Shown here one piece after another: positions 23,801 to 34,959 of a stretch of DNA of 64,000 bases. The DNA is from Ceratopteris richardii (Eukaryota > Streptophyta > Polypodiopsida > Polypodiales > Pteridaceae): the NCBI GenBank assembly GCA_020310875.1, contig MU260053.1, forward strand, positions 1,498,501 through 1,562,500. Direction: 5' to 3'. Positions within the stretch are counted from its first letter, which is position 1, and the number at the start of each line of letters is the position of its first letter. Made by a program: the position numbers and the translations under genes. The notes beneath the pieces are model-generated. The model saw nothing but the letters and a program-made list of their open reading frames with translations. It made no database searches and was not told the DNA's origin.

Positions 23801-24815
23801 TAGCTTATGTGTGTGTATATGTGTGCATGTGTGTATGTATGTGTGTGTGTGAATGTATGCATGTGTGTATATGTGTATGTGTGTCTATGTATGCATGTGT
23901 GAGTATATGTGTATGTGTGTATGTATGCATGTGTGTATGCATTCATGTGTGTGTGTGCATACATGTGTGTATGTATGTGTGTCACAGTGTGTGTATGCAT
24001 GCATGTGTATATGTGTGTGTATGTATGCATGCATGTGTGTATGTATGCATGTGTGTACATATGTGTGTGTATGTATGCATGTGTGTACATGTGTGTGTAT
24101 ATATGCATGTGTGTATATGTGTATGTGTGTGTATGTATGCATGCATGTGTGTATACGTGTATGTGTGTGTATGTATGCATGCATGTCTGTATGTATGTGT
24201 GTATGTATGTGTGTATGCATATGTCTATATGTGTGTATGCATATGTCTATATGTGTGTATGCATATGTCTATATGTGTGTGTGTGAATGTATGTGTGTAT
24301 GCATGTGTGTGTATGTATGCATGTGTGTGTATGTATGCATGTGTGTATTGTATATGTGTGTATGCATGCATGTGTGTATATGTGTGCATATGTATGCATG
24401 CATGTGTGTATATATGTGTATGTATGTGTGTGTGTATGTATGTGTGTATATATGTGTGTATGTATGTGTGTATGCATGTGTGTGTATGTGTATGTATGCA
24501 TATGTGTATATATCTGTGTGTATGTATGTGTATATGCATGTGTGTGTATGTATGCATGTGTGTATATTTGTATGTGTGTGTATGCATGCATGTGTGTATA
24601 TGTGTGTGTATGTAAGCATGCATGTGTGTATATGTGTGTATGTATGTATGTGTGTACATGTATGTGTGTATGTATGCATGTGTAGATGTGTAGATGTGTG
24701 TGTGTATGTGTGTGTGTATGTATGCTCTATCTTCCTCTCTTTCATCTCTCTTTATCTCTCACTCTCTCTCTCTTTATCTCTCTATCTCTCTCTATCTCTC
24801 TCTCATCTCTCTCTT

Positions 24816-24857
<42 letters not shown>

Positions 24858-24925
24858 ATCTCTCTCTATCTCTCTCTCTCATCTCTCTCTTTCTCTCTCT
24901 ATTTCTCTCTCTATTTCTCTCTCTA
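23800..24925. repeat. TG/TA and CT microsatellites of CACTA copy 2
   Basis: TG/TA/CATG repeats to about 24,725, then TCTCTCTATCTC-type repeats to about 24,925. Same order as in CACTA copy 1. Long open frames here are repeat artefacts. Confidence 0.95.
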
Positions 24926-24952
24926 TCAATAGAGAATAAAACAATCACTTAT

Positions 24953-25040
24953 AAGTATATCCCTCTTTTGGATCGTTGTCGTCAAAGTGTAATGTATGTC
25001 GTCTATCGTCGAATTCCAAAGAATCGACACCAAAGGACTT
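24953..25040 (-). other. Conserved exon-like block, CACTA copy 2
   Basis: Homologous to 6,931-7,017. On the minus strand it is preceded by a pyrimidine-rich tract and TTTTGCAG (acceptor, AG at 25,042-25,041). It reads FGVDSLEFDDRRHTLHFDD and ends at ATACTT. In place of the GTAAGT donor of copy 1 there is ATAAGT, so this copy's splice donor is lost. Confidence 0.5.
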
Positions 25041-25139
25041 CTGCAAAATCAAAGAGAAGAGAAATTATAAGACCTAAAGCATAGAGAAAGACAAAGGCTA
25101 AGAGTACGCGCACCACTTATCAAGATGTGAGATCTAAAT

Positions 25140-25205
25140 AGAGAGAGAGAGAGAGAGAGAGAGTGTGTGTGTGTGTGTAGAGGAAGAGATTTGTCTCTGT
25201 GTGTG
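25140..25205. repeat. (GA)n(GT)n microsatellite
   Basis: AGAGAGAG for about 24 bp followed by GTGTGT for about 16 bp, then a looser GT-rich stretch. Confidence 0.9.
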
Positions 25206-25334
25206 TGCACAAGACAATGCAGGTCGCAATTCGGTTCACGTGGGCAAGTTCGACAGAAGACAACCAGTACTCAAACATGCGCAAAATGTTTCGTTTTGCT
25301 CTTGGCTTCCTGGTATGTTTAAAACACACCCTCT

Positions 25335-25598
25335 GTATATGCGTCGGTATGGGCATCGGTATGAGCGTAGGAAATTTCCAATAAATTACCGACACTTATA
25401 CCGACGCCCATAACGATGCATATACCGATGCATATATTGACGCTCATACCAATAGTCGCGAGACATCCTGACGATCCATTTTAAACGGTCATACCGATGG
25501 TCACTTGACCATCGGTATCTTTAAGTGGGCTTTTCCAACATTTATACTGACGCCAGGAGTGACCGTCAGTATAGGCAATGTCGGTATGCCCCTCATAT
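25335..25598. repeat. Right subterminal repeats of CACTA copy 2
   Basis: Units such as GCGTCGGTATGGGCATCGGT and their inverted forms (ATACCGACGCCCATAACGAT) occur in both orientations through 25,335-25,460, with further scattered units to 25,590. They match the left subterminal set. Confidence 0.85.
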
Positions 25599-25607
25599 GT
25601 TGTAGTG
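25581..25607 (-). repeat. CACTA terminal inverted repeat, right
   Basis: Ends TGTTGTAGTG, the reverse complement of CACTACAACA; 22 of 27 positions match the left end. ATT follows as the target duplication. Confidence 0.93.
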
Positions 25608-27359
25608 ATTAGGTAATTCAAGCACTGAACCATTATTGATCATATCATTAATACCTCTTTCATTGAAATGTCCAAGCCTTTTATGCCAAAGATCTAACTC
25701 AGAGATCTTATGTCCTCCATAAGTGAACAAGGCATGACCAACATTGCCTTGAATCTTCAATGTGAATAGCCTTCCTTATTTCTTTCGTGAAACAATTTGT
25801 TTATACCCTTTGCTAGGGTCTTCCATAAAAACTCCATCATTAGTGAACGTACCTCATAACCTTTCTCTATAATTTGCCCTACACTTATCAGATTCTTTGG
25901 GATTGTAGGAACATACAAAACCTTACTCAAAATAGTGCTTCCATCCTTGGCCTTTAACGATCCAATGGACTTCACATTGTGCTTTGTGTTATCACCTGTT
26001 TGAACTGCATGATTACTCACCTTATTCTCCAAATCAGTCATCAAAGCTATATTGCCACTCAGGTGATTGCTACACCTTGAGTCAATGTATAAAACTCTTT
26101 GATCTTCACTTTGTCTTTCACAAGTTGCATTCATAATTAAGGTTGAATCCTCCTTATGATCTGAAGCATAATTGTAGTAGGTATTATTGTAGGATTGTCT
26201 TTGGAAGCCTCTACCTGCATTTCTTCAAAAGAAACCTCTACTACCTCTACCTCTGAAATTACCTCTCTGATTTCTATTACCTCTTCCTCTTGAATTACAG
26301 TTTTGGTTGTATCCTCCACCATTCTGATTATTATGCCAACATTCATGAGCTAAATGATTAGTCTTACCACAAATCAAGCAAGCTTTTTGACACCATCTTT
26401 ATTGCTTCTACCTCTACCTCTTCCTTTGCCACCTCCTCTTCCTCTTAGGAAGTTAGCTTGACTCATAGTGCCTTCATCTTCATTCAACTGTTGCTTGCCT
26501 TTGTTAATCTTCTTCTTATCCTTTGAATACATTGCTTGACCTGTACTCTTATCAACATCACCTTTGACATCCTGCTCAAAGGTTAGCATATGTCCTAGCA
26601 ATTGATTCAGATCAGGAGTGATTTTAATGATCTAGTGACAATTCAGTGGATAAAATGAATGGCTTCCACTTATCATCTCCTCTAAAACCTGTGACAATTT
26701 GTCTTACCAATTTTTCCTCTTCAATATCTTCATCATCTGCTCCTAATGCATCTACAATGTCTTTCATCCTTGCTACATAATCAAAAAGAGATTGAGAATC
26801 CTTCTTCTTGAATGTGGTGAACTCTGCCCATAAAGCTTGACTTTGTGGTGTTTTGGAAATGGTCCTCCAAAGAATTCCATATATCACTTGCACTTTCAAG
26901 TCCTCTAATGTGAGGAAGCGAATAATCATTGACTCCCATGTAGATAATGCTCCTTGCTTGAGCATCCTTCTTCATCCATGTCTTCAAATCTGAGAGCTCT
27001 TCCCTAGTTGGAACACTAGGATCCCTAAATTCTGGTTTCTCTTCTTCACTTGTGATGTATCCTATCAGGTCTTTGCTCATGAGATGAGCTTCCATTCTCA
27101 TTGACCAAGCAGGATAGTTTTCTTTATGCAATTTCTCTATCTGAAGAGAATCTCACATCCTTTCTTCACTTGTGCAATAAATTCTTCAAGCTTTGTGAAT
27201 GTACCTTGACTTTGAATGTAGTTCCTTTTGATCTTCTTGATAGCTTCAGGCCTCCTTCTCTAGCTTTTACTCCAAACTTTCACCTTTTGAATCTTCAAAG
27301 ATTAATTTTTGTATTCTGCAATAGTTAGGGTCCTCCTTTCTTCAATTATGATGACTCCT

Positions 27360-27372
27360 GCTTGGATACCAC
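27360..27372 (-). promoter_or_regulatory. Primer binding site of the old copia element
   Basis: Minus strand TGGTATCCAAGC directly after the LTR end (one G between). It resembles the tRNA-Met type site TGGTATCAGAGC used by plant copia elements. Confidence 0.7.
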
Positions 27373-28372
27373 TGATGGAGAGTTAATCTCCAAAAGAACA
27401 AGTTATCCTTGATGTTAGAGCACCTCTATATTAAGAACAACTCAAAATCTTAACCAATTTCTGAAGACCAATGCCAAATTATCAAACTTTGAACTAACTA
27501 TGAAGAAACTAATTATTCAAAAAAGTATGTTGCACTTAATTCACTCACTGACTGATCAGATGTGTAAAGTTTTCAATGAAACTTTATACAAGGAGTCCCC
27601 TAAGGTTTTTCCCCAAGTTAAATCTCTCCAAAAGATTCAGTAGAACTTGAGATTTGCTTCAAACAATGTACCTATGTCAAAAATTGTTCTTCTGTATAGT
27701 CGACTTTGACACCTGCAACTTCTAATGCATGGTTCTCCCAAATTAGGCCCTGTTTATTCAAATGCTTTTAGCCACAAGTAACTTACCTTTCAACTTAAAG
27801 AATGAGTGCTTACTTGCTCAATACTTTGTAGTGTGGAGGGAGATCTGATCAAAACATTGACCATCGGGATTGCACCTATTCTTGACTTCACTTCTTCACA
27901 TTTACACATGTAAATGTTCCTACTTAAAATTCTCTCAGCATGATTACAATTAAACTCTCAAAACTTGGACAAAGGTCACTCAACTATAGAATTAGACTTG
28001 TACAAAAGCATTCATCAGGAAGATAAACATAGAAGGAGCTCTAAGGAAAAGATCGAGGTGCAACTTTCTTCTATTCAAGAAAAATTACATCTGATTGATA
28101 CATCAAGTTCTTCTCACTTTCTGAAATCTCTAATGACTTCTAAAACTTGTCACTCATCATCGCTCATACTCGTAGTAAATCTATATCAAGTATATATAGA
28201 TGTTTACATCACGGCTCATCATAGATGCAAAGTTTTATGAACTAATTACAAGATCAGTATACATGTACATAAAAGTCTTCATCTTCTCATCATGAACTAA
28301 ACTTCAAGCCTCATATGTTGATCTTTGCTTCATTCTTTGACTTCATCAATTGATGATTGTCTTGGACCAACA
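27373..28372 (-). repeat. 5' LTR of the old copia element
   Basis: Starts TGTTGGTCCAAGACAATCAT on the minus strand and ends CTCTCCATCA. Partner of 17,605-18,274. The five bases beyond it are ATTCA. Confidence 0.88.
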
Positions 28373-28377
28373 ATTCA

Positions 28378-28419
28378 AATATATATACTATTATAAATCT
28401 TAAATCCCTAATTTCTTAA

Positions 28420-28450
<31 letters not shown>

Positions 28451-28527
28451 TGTATGTATGTATGTATGCATGCATGCATGTATGTATATATGTATATGTG
28501 TATGTAATTAGGCAAGCATGTAAATTG

Positions 28528-28558
<31 letters not shown>

Positions 28559-28720
28559 GGTAAGTAAATGAGTGAGCGAGTGAGTGAGTGAGTGAGTGAG
28601 TGAGTGAGTGAGTGAGTGAGTGAGTGTAGTGAGTAAGTGAGTGTGTGAGTAAGTAAGAAAGAAAGAAATTAAGTAAGTAAGTAAGTAAGTAAGTAAAAAA
28701 AAAATCCTTTTTTCTTGAGC
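28378..28720. repeat. Resumed telomere-like unit, then tetranucleotide microsatellites
   Basis: 28,378-28,420 is one unit of the same minisatellite as 16,440-17,604. It is followed by (TATG)n, (TAAG)n, (TGAG)n and again (TAAG)n to about 28,700. The change of motif by single-base steps suggests repeated slippage. This probably corresponds to the microsatellite part of the third CACTA-like unit. Confidence 0.85.
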
Positions 28721-28788
28721 TCACTTGCCTTGGGTAGTGACAAAAACCCAAAAATCACCACATTCCAATTCACTTGTTAGTTAAGAGC

Positions 28789-29990
28789 ATATCATGTAAA
28801 TTTTGCAAAATCTATTAATATTCTTAAATTTTGAACCTTTAGTTGAAAATAAATCTACAAATGTTCAATAAGCATTACAAAATCTTGAATAGAAGAAAGC
28901 AATGCTAGAGGAGATTGTCCTATTCACAAGAATCAAACTTGGAAGCTTTGTGAGTTACCAAAATTAAAGAAAGCTATTGTTGTAAAGTGGATATTCAAGA
29001 TAATAAAGAAAGCTCATGGTACTCTTGAAAATTTTCAGGAAGGTACCAAAATGGTTCTTAGGAGAGTGGAATCAAACTATGCTGTTCTTAAAATACAAAA
29101 ATGGTTTTTACAAACTATGCAAGAGAGTGGAATAAAAAATCTTAAGGAGAGAACAAGAAGTCAAGAAAAGGAGAAATAAAGAGGATATCATGTAAATTCT
29201 GCAGAAATTTGTTTTATTCATAGTATTAATTCAGTTGAGAATGAACGTGCAAGCGTTCAAGAAGAAAGGGATACGTTGATCCTAAGGGTATTATGCCCCT
29301 TCACTATACAATTATTAATTCAAGCAAGGGAGACTAGGCCTCAACCAAAGTTCCTCTTATTTATAAAAAAAAAGTGTTCAAGAAGCATTACAAAATCTTG
29401 TGTCGAAGAAAACAATCCAATATGAGATTAAATATTTTCACAAGAATCAAACTTGGAAGCTTTGTGAATTACCAAATTGAAAGAAAGCATTGGTATAAAG
29501 CGAATATTCAATATCAAAATCAAATTTCATGATACTATTGATAGATATAAATCAAGGTTAGTATTCAAAGGATATGCACAAAAGAAAGGAATTGATTATG
29601 ATAAGCTTTTGCACCTACATCTAGAATGACCATATTTAGAGTTGTTCTTTCTTTAAGTACATTCTTTGGTTTCAATATTTATCAATTAGATATCAAGATA
29701 GCTTTTCTCAATAGAGTTCTACATGAGGATGTCTATATACAATAACCAAAAGGATTTGAAGTCAAAGATAAAGAAAATCTTATTTTCAAATTGATGAAAG
29801 CAATGTACAATTTGACGCATGCTTGAAATGCATGGTATGAGAAGATACACTTGTATCTTATTTGGTTTAAAAAATTAAGATACACTTGTATCTTATTTCC
29901 TTTGGTTTAAAAAATTCAAATCCTTCTCGTACACTTTATGTTAATTAAGAGGAATATGTTTCAATTATTATCATCATCTTTTTTAATGAT
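28789..29990 (+). mobile_element. Ty1/copia relic, RT region, with internal duplication
   Basis: Plus-strand text NQTWKLCELPKLKKAIVVKW (about 28,930) and again NQTWKLCELPN (about 29,440) is the start of the copia RT domain. GFEVKDKENLIFKLMKAMYN (about 29,755-29,815) belongs to the RT core. The stretch from TATCATGTAAATT to the RT start is present twice (28,789 and 29,187 onward). It is a broken fossil with many interruptions and no LTR assigned. Confidence 0.75.
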
Positions 29991-29999
29991 ATGATCATG

Positions 30000-30497
30000 A
30001 CATGTCCCAAAGAAAGATTTATCTATTGATATTCATGATATAGATGTAAGATAGGATTTAGATGTTCAATTAGATACATATGATGCTTGATTAGAGTATA
30101 TCTTGGATTCTTTGTTAGAGCACACTTCCGATGGTCAATCGGATCCTTTAGATCATGATGTGAATGCTCAAGTAGAGCATTGGAATGGTACTTAGTTCGA
30201 GTTAGATCATTGGTATGACCTTGATATTGATGTTGTATAGTTAGGTCATATTGAGCATGATGACACTCTTGTTTTGGTAGAGCATGATAGGTCTTATTAT
30301 ACAAAGAGAGTGCCAAATCAAGTTAGCTCTAAGGATGCACAACTAGACACTTCCTTGGTTGATTGGATGGTTGTTTTGTACATTGAGGATTCAACAGTTA
30401 TGTGGGTATTCTTAGATTTTGTTACTCATGCCAGATGTTGACATAGATATATCAAGACATTCTATTTTTTATTATGGAGTTTTGGATGCCTTGGATA
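30000..30497. other. Unassigned stretch
   Basis: Plus-strand frames are rich in Asp, His and Leu (LDTYDA, LEHTSDGQSDPLDHD) with a loose recurring TTAGATCAT/TTAGAGCAT phrase. It could be a decayed retroelement ORF. No family is recognised. Confidence 0.35.
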
Positions 30498-31308
30498 TGT
30501 TAAACATAGTCAATGTTCTATCATGGAAGACTTGACATCTAGCAAGAATGTAGTTCACCTTCAAGTGGACATTAAGGGGGGGGGGGGGGGGGGGGGGGTA
30601 GATAGCTCAATGCCTCGCCCTTTTGTAACACCACCATTTTTCCATGCCACTCTACTTTATAAGGATGCCATTATGAGCAAAATCCACATGAGAGTGTTGA
30701 ACATAGGTAGGTTCCTAACTTTGCAGTCAAATGAGGTCTAGAATAGACCGTAGATGGATAATTAAGAATGGTACTTCTAAGCCATTGGATTTGGTATTGA
30801 TCCTATGTGAGGATCAACCCAAATTATGGGCTAGAAACAAAATTAGCCTTCTTACTTGGGGAAGGCTCTATTTGATGATCATTTTGGCCATGGATCAAGC
30901 TACCACGAACCCATAACATGGGTAAGCCAACGTAGGCTCTGAGGACCTTATAATGATGGTCCCCTCCCCATCTAGTATTATAGTTTGTGGTGTTTTGAAC
31001 CATTAGGGTGTCCATCTTAGTACTTGTTATGTTGGCCTATATCCCTTCACCTAGCTTCTATCTAAATCACCATCTAAGCTCCATAAAAGTGTGTGGGTGG
31101 ATGGAACCATCTATATTATGTGTACTTTTTGAGTTATGTTGTATTAGATTTTTGAGTTTGAGTTCAATTGAGTTGAGTTCATAGTTTAGTGACCTTGAGT
31201 CCACTTTCCATGATAACCATATTTGTTGTGTTTTTCCCATGACTAAAAATATCTCTCTTTCTCTCAAACCTTGATCCTATTTATATATGTGTTGTGGTAG
31301 CTTCTACA
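30498..31308 (+). repeat. 5' LTR of the old copia element
   Basis: Starts TGTTAAACATAGTCAATG and ends GCTTCTACA, followed by TGGTATTAGAG. It aligns with 43,686-44,394. It contains a 23-base G run. Confidence 0.7.
30576..30598 (+). repeat. Homopolymer, 23 G's
   Basis: An uninterrupted run of 23 G after GGACATTAA. The aligned place in the other LTR (about 43,767) has GGACATTGAGGGGG, so a short G tract has expanded here. Confidence 0.95.
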
Positions 31309-31689
31309 TGGTATTAGAGTTGCATCACTAGTTCATCATTCTTTTTTTTCTTAACATGGTATCAAAGCTCAAGAAGGTATAGAAGATTGCATAGATTGTG
31401 GAGGCCAAGGAATCAACTCTAGAGATCGTGAAAGAAAGGCTTCAACATTCAATCTTGTGAGAGGAACATGCTTTAGCTCCAAATTTTGTGAGATGCAAAG
31501 GCTTCAGCATTGGAGTTCTTGGGAGGCAAATTCTTCAATGCTAATGCTCATAGGAGGTAAGGAACTCAATGCTAGAGTTCTCAAGAGTTGAAGGTTTCAA
31601 CACTAGATTTTGTGGGATGCAAAGGCTTCAAGTTCATAGGACACAAATGTGTCAACATTGAACATGTTAGCATCTAGAAGTGGAAGTGG

Positions 31690-33608
31690 AAATGCAATTG
31701 GTGCAATGGAGTTGGCAATGAAAAACGCTAGGTTAATCCACCAACCTTCAATGAAGGTAAGTTAGATGGTTTGAATTATTACCTTTAGAAGCTGAAGATT
31801 AGAGTCATACTTGATTCTTGTGATCTTTGGAGATGGTGATGGAAAGTGATCAAGATCCACAACTTGTCTTCAGCCCATCGGATCCAAGTATGGTGATTCT
31901 CCCAAGCATAAGGGTTCTACAAGCTTCAAAGATAAGGAATGAAAATGCACTATATGCTATAGAAACCAATTGTTTGGACTTTTTTCTATTGGTACTAGCT
32001 CCAAGGTTTCTCCAAAATTTTCCACCAAAGTATGATTTAGGGATTACTAACCCCAACACTCAGGTGAGACCTCATGCTTTGAAATTTGATTTTTATTCAT
32101 TGCCAATGAAAGAGGATTTTAAACTCAAATCCCAAGTACAAAGTAGCAATGGAGATGCTAAATTCTCCACCAATGCATCAGACAAAGGTGGTTCCTCAAT
32201 GTATGTGAAAGAGAAAAGAATAGGATGAGTATTAAGAAGAAGTGTAAAGGGCATTTCTTCCATTGCAAAAAGAAGGGACAGATAATTGCAAATTGCCATG
32301 TCAAGAGGATGGATGAGTAGTGTAAGGAGAATATAATAGATGCAACAAAAGGAAAGTTGGTATGCTCCTCAACTCAATAAGAATCAATTGTGGATTCATG
32401 GGCATTAGGCAATTGTGCATCTCATCACATGAGCAATGAGATAGGTCAATCTAGTTCTATGTAGCCTCTACAAGAACCCATCATTTCGACAGGAACAATA
32501 TTGAAGGAGATGCAAAAGCAAGGTATTTTTCTTCATCACTTACCTATACTGAATGGAATGCAAAAACCTTGTAGAGCTTATATGATGTATAAGCATCAGA
32601 GAGAGACATTCCCACAAGAAACCAGTAGTTATTTTGGTATATGCTAACTTGTGTGGTAAGATGTCTATACATGCATTGGGAGGTTCTTCCTACCTTGTGA
32701 TCTTTGAAAACTATAGCAAGAACATGTGGATATACTTTCTTTGTGATAAAGCTCAAGCTTTTGCTAAGATTAAAGAACAACCAAAACTTGCTGAAAATGA
32801 ACAAGGGATAAGTGTGAAGAAGCTTGGAATAGAAGGTGTGGTGAGCTCAACTCGGAGGAGTTGGAAGACTTTTGCAAGGGAAAATGAATAAAGTGTTGAT
32901 CACTGACACCTCACACATCACATCAAGATGGCGTTATGGAATGTAAGAGTCACACCATTGTTGAGATAGCAATGTGTATGAGGAGCAATGACTTTCTTGA
33001 TCAAATAAAAAAGACTCATCATGACGCTTACATTGGTAAGAATCTATTTGTCACACATGTTGGAATTTTTTATAGAATGCTATGCATTTTTCCTAGGTCA
33101 AAGAAAGATCAAGTTGTAACCAAAAAGCAAGAGATGCATCTTCATAAGCCATTACGAAAAGCAAAGGATTTCATATTATATGGGCATGAGGCAAAGAATA
33201 TCAAAGGGAGTCATGATGTGGTGTCTATGGAGTAGCCACATGTAGTGGAGGAAAAAAAAAAGGAACTTTCACTTTATCATGAAATGGAGTAATTCACTAT
33301 GTATCTAGCCCAAGATTCATCCCTACCTACGAACAAGAGGAAGCATCATGATCGGATGGTGAGAAGAGAGTCTATCAACCTAAATCACCCTAACAAAAAA
33401 GTTTGTTGTTGTGGTGGGTGAATCAACTCTATGGTCAAAGTAATCCTATGCCAACAACTATTGAAGAGAAGGTAGAAGGGCCAAGGAGATCATAGAGAAT
33501 AGAGGAGCAAACATGGGCTTCTACTCGCATAGTTAGTTTAGCCATTATGGTTAAGACTATGAAGTAAGTAATGAAGTTGATATTTGAATATGAAACGCTT
33601 GTAGATCT
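31690..33608 (+). mobile_element. Old copia internal region: gag, knuckle, protease, integrase
   Basis: Raw plus-strand text: FNEGKLDGLNYY (gag start, about 31,750), CKGHFFHCKKKGQIIANCH (zinc knuckle, about 32,245), SWALGNCASHHM (protease-like, about 32,395), CGKMSIHALGGSSYLVIFEN (integrase core, about 32,650) and CKSHTIVEIAMCMRSND (integrase, about 32,940). Broken in many places. The order is that of copia (integrase before RT). Confidence 0.72.
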
Positions 33609-34817
33609 TGTTGAAGAAACACTCACGAATTTGACAAACAGACATAAAAAGAGAAAAAGAAGGAAGCAGAATCAAAGGAAATCAAAAGCCTTAGTGGAGG
33701 GACAAATCCGCGACCGTTATGTACAGTACAGAATCTCCCAGGATCAGAGTACGTTACGCCAAATCAAACTGTACATAGAGAAAACGTGCATAGGAATAGT
33801 AGAAGGGAAGTGCGAACAAGAACGTGCACGGAAGAGCATGGAAGAATGAGGACTATATATATATCAATCAAGAATCGAAAAGAGAGAGAGAGAGATATAG
33901 CAGATGCGCAGAGACGCAGAGATACAGATATACAGAGAGAGAGGTAGAAGACGCCATAGATCGCGTATGTAACGTAGAAGACGCCATAGATCCCGTATGT
34001 ATAGATGAATAATAGAAGCCTGAGATATCGGGTATTCATCTGAGAGAGATGGTAATAAGAAACTACTCAGTATAGGAGAGTTTCTGTAACTTGAGCAAGA
34101 AGAGGCCAAGCTCACTTGTACACATCTTCTCTAATAGAAAACACATGTTCATGTGGATGTTTGTGCGTACTGTTTGTATGCGGAAGAAACAGAGTATGTT
34201 TTAAAAGTTAGTTAACAGTTAACGTTTTCTCAGTAAACGCATTTTTGGTCAGTTACAGTTCTTACAGTAAACGAGTAATTTCCGGTAGAAGAACGAAGTA
34301 GATCTCGCAGATTAATGCGAAGTTTTGTGTGAGAGATAGCTCATTCTGTAGCTAGACATCTCTACTTTTAGTTGATCAAAGTTTCCGGTGGAAAAGATAT
34401 CCACACATAGTACAAAGTCTGACCGGAAAGAGGTTGTCTGAACTGGTGGAGTTTTCTCTTAAACTTTAGAAAGAGTTCAGTAAGTCAAGAAAGTTCACGC
34501 GTCACCTCCTTACTTCATGTATGTTCACTTGAAGTAATTGAAGTTCATTCCGGTACAATTCCGGTACGATTACGGTGTCAGTCAGTGACAGTCCGGTGAA
34601 ATTTCGGTGCAACTTTTCCAGTGAAGTTAGAGCGCAGTCTTATATGTTGAGCGCTAGACTTTGCTAAGCTATTGATTGATTACAGAGGTGTTCTGAATCA
34701 CTCTAGCTTAGTTCTTCTTGGGCGTGGCGATTTTTGCAGGCTTGATAAGGTTCAGCCTTCGTCGCGTCAACAAGGAGTGGTATCAGAGAGAAAGAAGAAT
34801 ACCACACATCCGCAACA
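33609..34817 (+). repeat. 5' LTR of the young copia
   Basis: Starts TGTTGAAGAAACACTCACG and ends CCGCAACA. A TATA-like CTATATATATA is at 33,852-33,862. Near its 3' end (34,778-34,789) is a second primer-site-like motif TGGTATCAGAGA, 41 bp before the true site. Confidence 0.95.
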
Positions 34818-34818
34818 G

Positions 34819-34830
34819 TGGTATCAGAGC
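34819..34830 (+). promoter_or_regulatory. Primer binding site, tRNA-Met type
   Basis: TGGTATCAGAGC one base after the LTR end, the classic site of plant copia elements, where the tRNA primes minus-strand synthesis. Confidence 0.93.
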
Positions 34831-34959
34831 TAGGCATATCTAATCAGACCCCAGAGTATTCACCATTATTGGAAACAAGAGCCGGTTAACCTCAACGAGT
34901 GGAACTAGAACAAGAAAGATTCTCAAAAGCTCACCGGAAGTAACAGAAACAAGAAGATC

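Larger units (their letters stand above)
20772..25607 (-). mobile_element. CACTA (En/Spm) DNA transposon, copy 2, nested in copia
   Basis: Both ends are present. Plus strand starts CACTACAACA at 20,772 and ends TGTTGTAGTG at 25,607. The outer 27 bp of each end match at 22 positions, and both flanks carry the 3-bp duplication ATT (20,769-20,771 and 25,608-25,610), exactly as expected for CACTA. Both sides of the insertion are consecutive parts of one copia element. Inside are subterminal 12-bp repeats, a foldback hairpin, a decayed second ORF, the telomere-like array, microsatellites and a conserved exon-like block. The TNP2 gene is missing, so this is a 4.8-kb non-autonomous deletion derivative that would need a transposase from elsewhere. 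Confidence 0.95.
17605..28372 (-). mobile_element. Ty1/copia LTR element, old, interrupted by a CACTA insertion
   Basis: Both LTRs are present (17,605-18,274 and 27,373-28,372). The flanking five bases ATTAA and ATTCA are a near-match target duplication, and both sides are the same telomere-like minisatellite. The order on the minus strand is LTR, primer site, gag (about 27,130-26,370), zinc knuckle, protease (YIDSRCSNHLSGN, about 26,060-26,090), GAG pre-integrase, integrase (about 20,770-20,000), RT (about 19,640-18,900), RNase H (about 18,850-18,290), polypurine tract, LTR. The nested CACTA element accounts for 4.8 kb of its length. It is clearly broken, with more than ten interruptions. 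LTR divergence by eye is roughly 7-8%, which suggests a few million years. Confidence 0.92.

Noticed and set aside
23800-24930. Open frames of up to 359 codons on both strands
   Set aside because: Same microsatellite artefact in the nested CACTA element.
13990-28739. CACTACC at 13,990 and GGTAGTG at 28,733-28,739 as ends of the third CACTA-like unit
   Set aside because: Only seven bases match, the flanking triplets ACT and ACA differ, and other relics lie inside. Chance is likely.
30023-30316. 97-codon His/Leu-rich minus-strand gene
   Set aside because: Composition follows a loose TTAGATCAT repetition and no homologous text was recognised.
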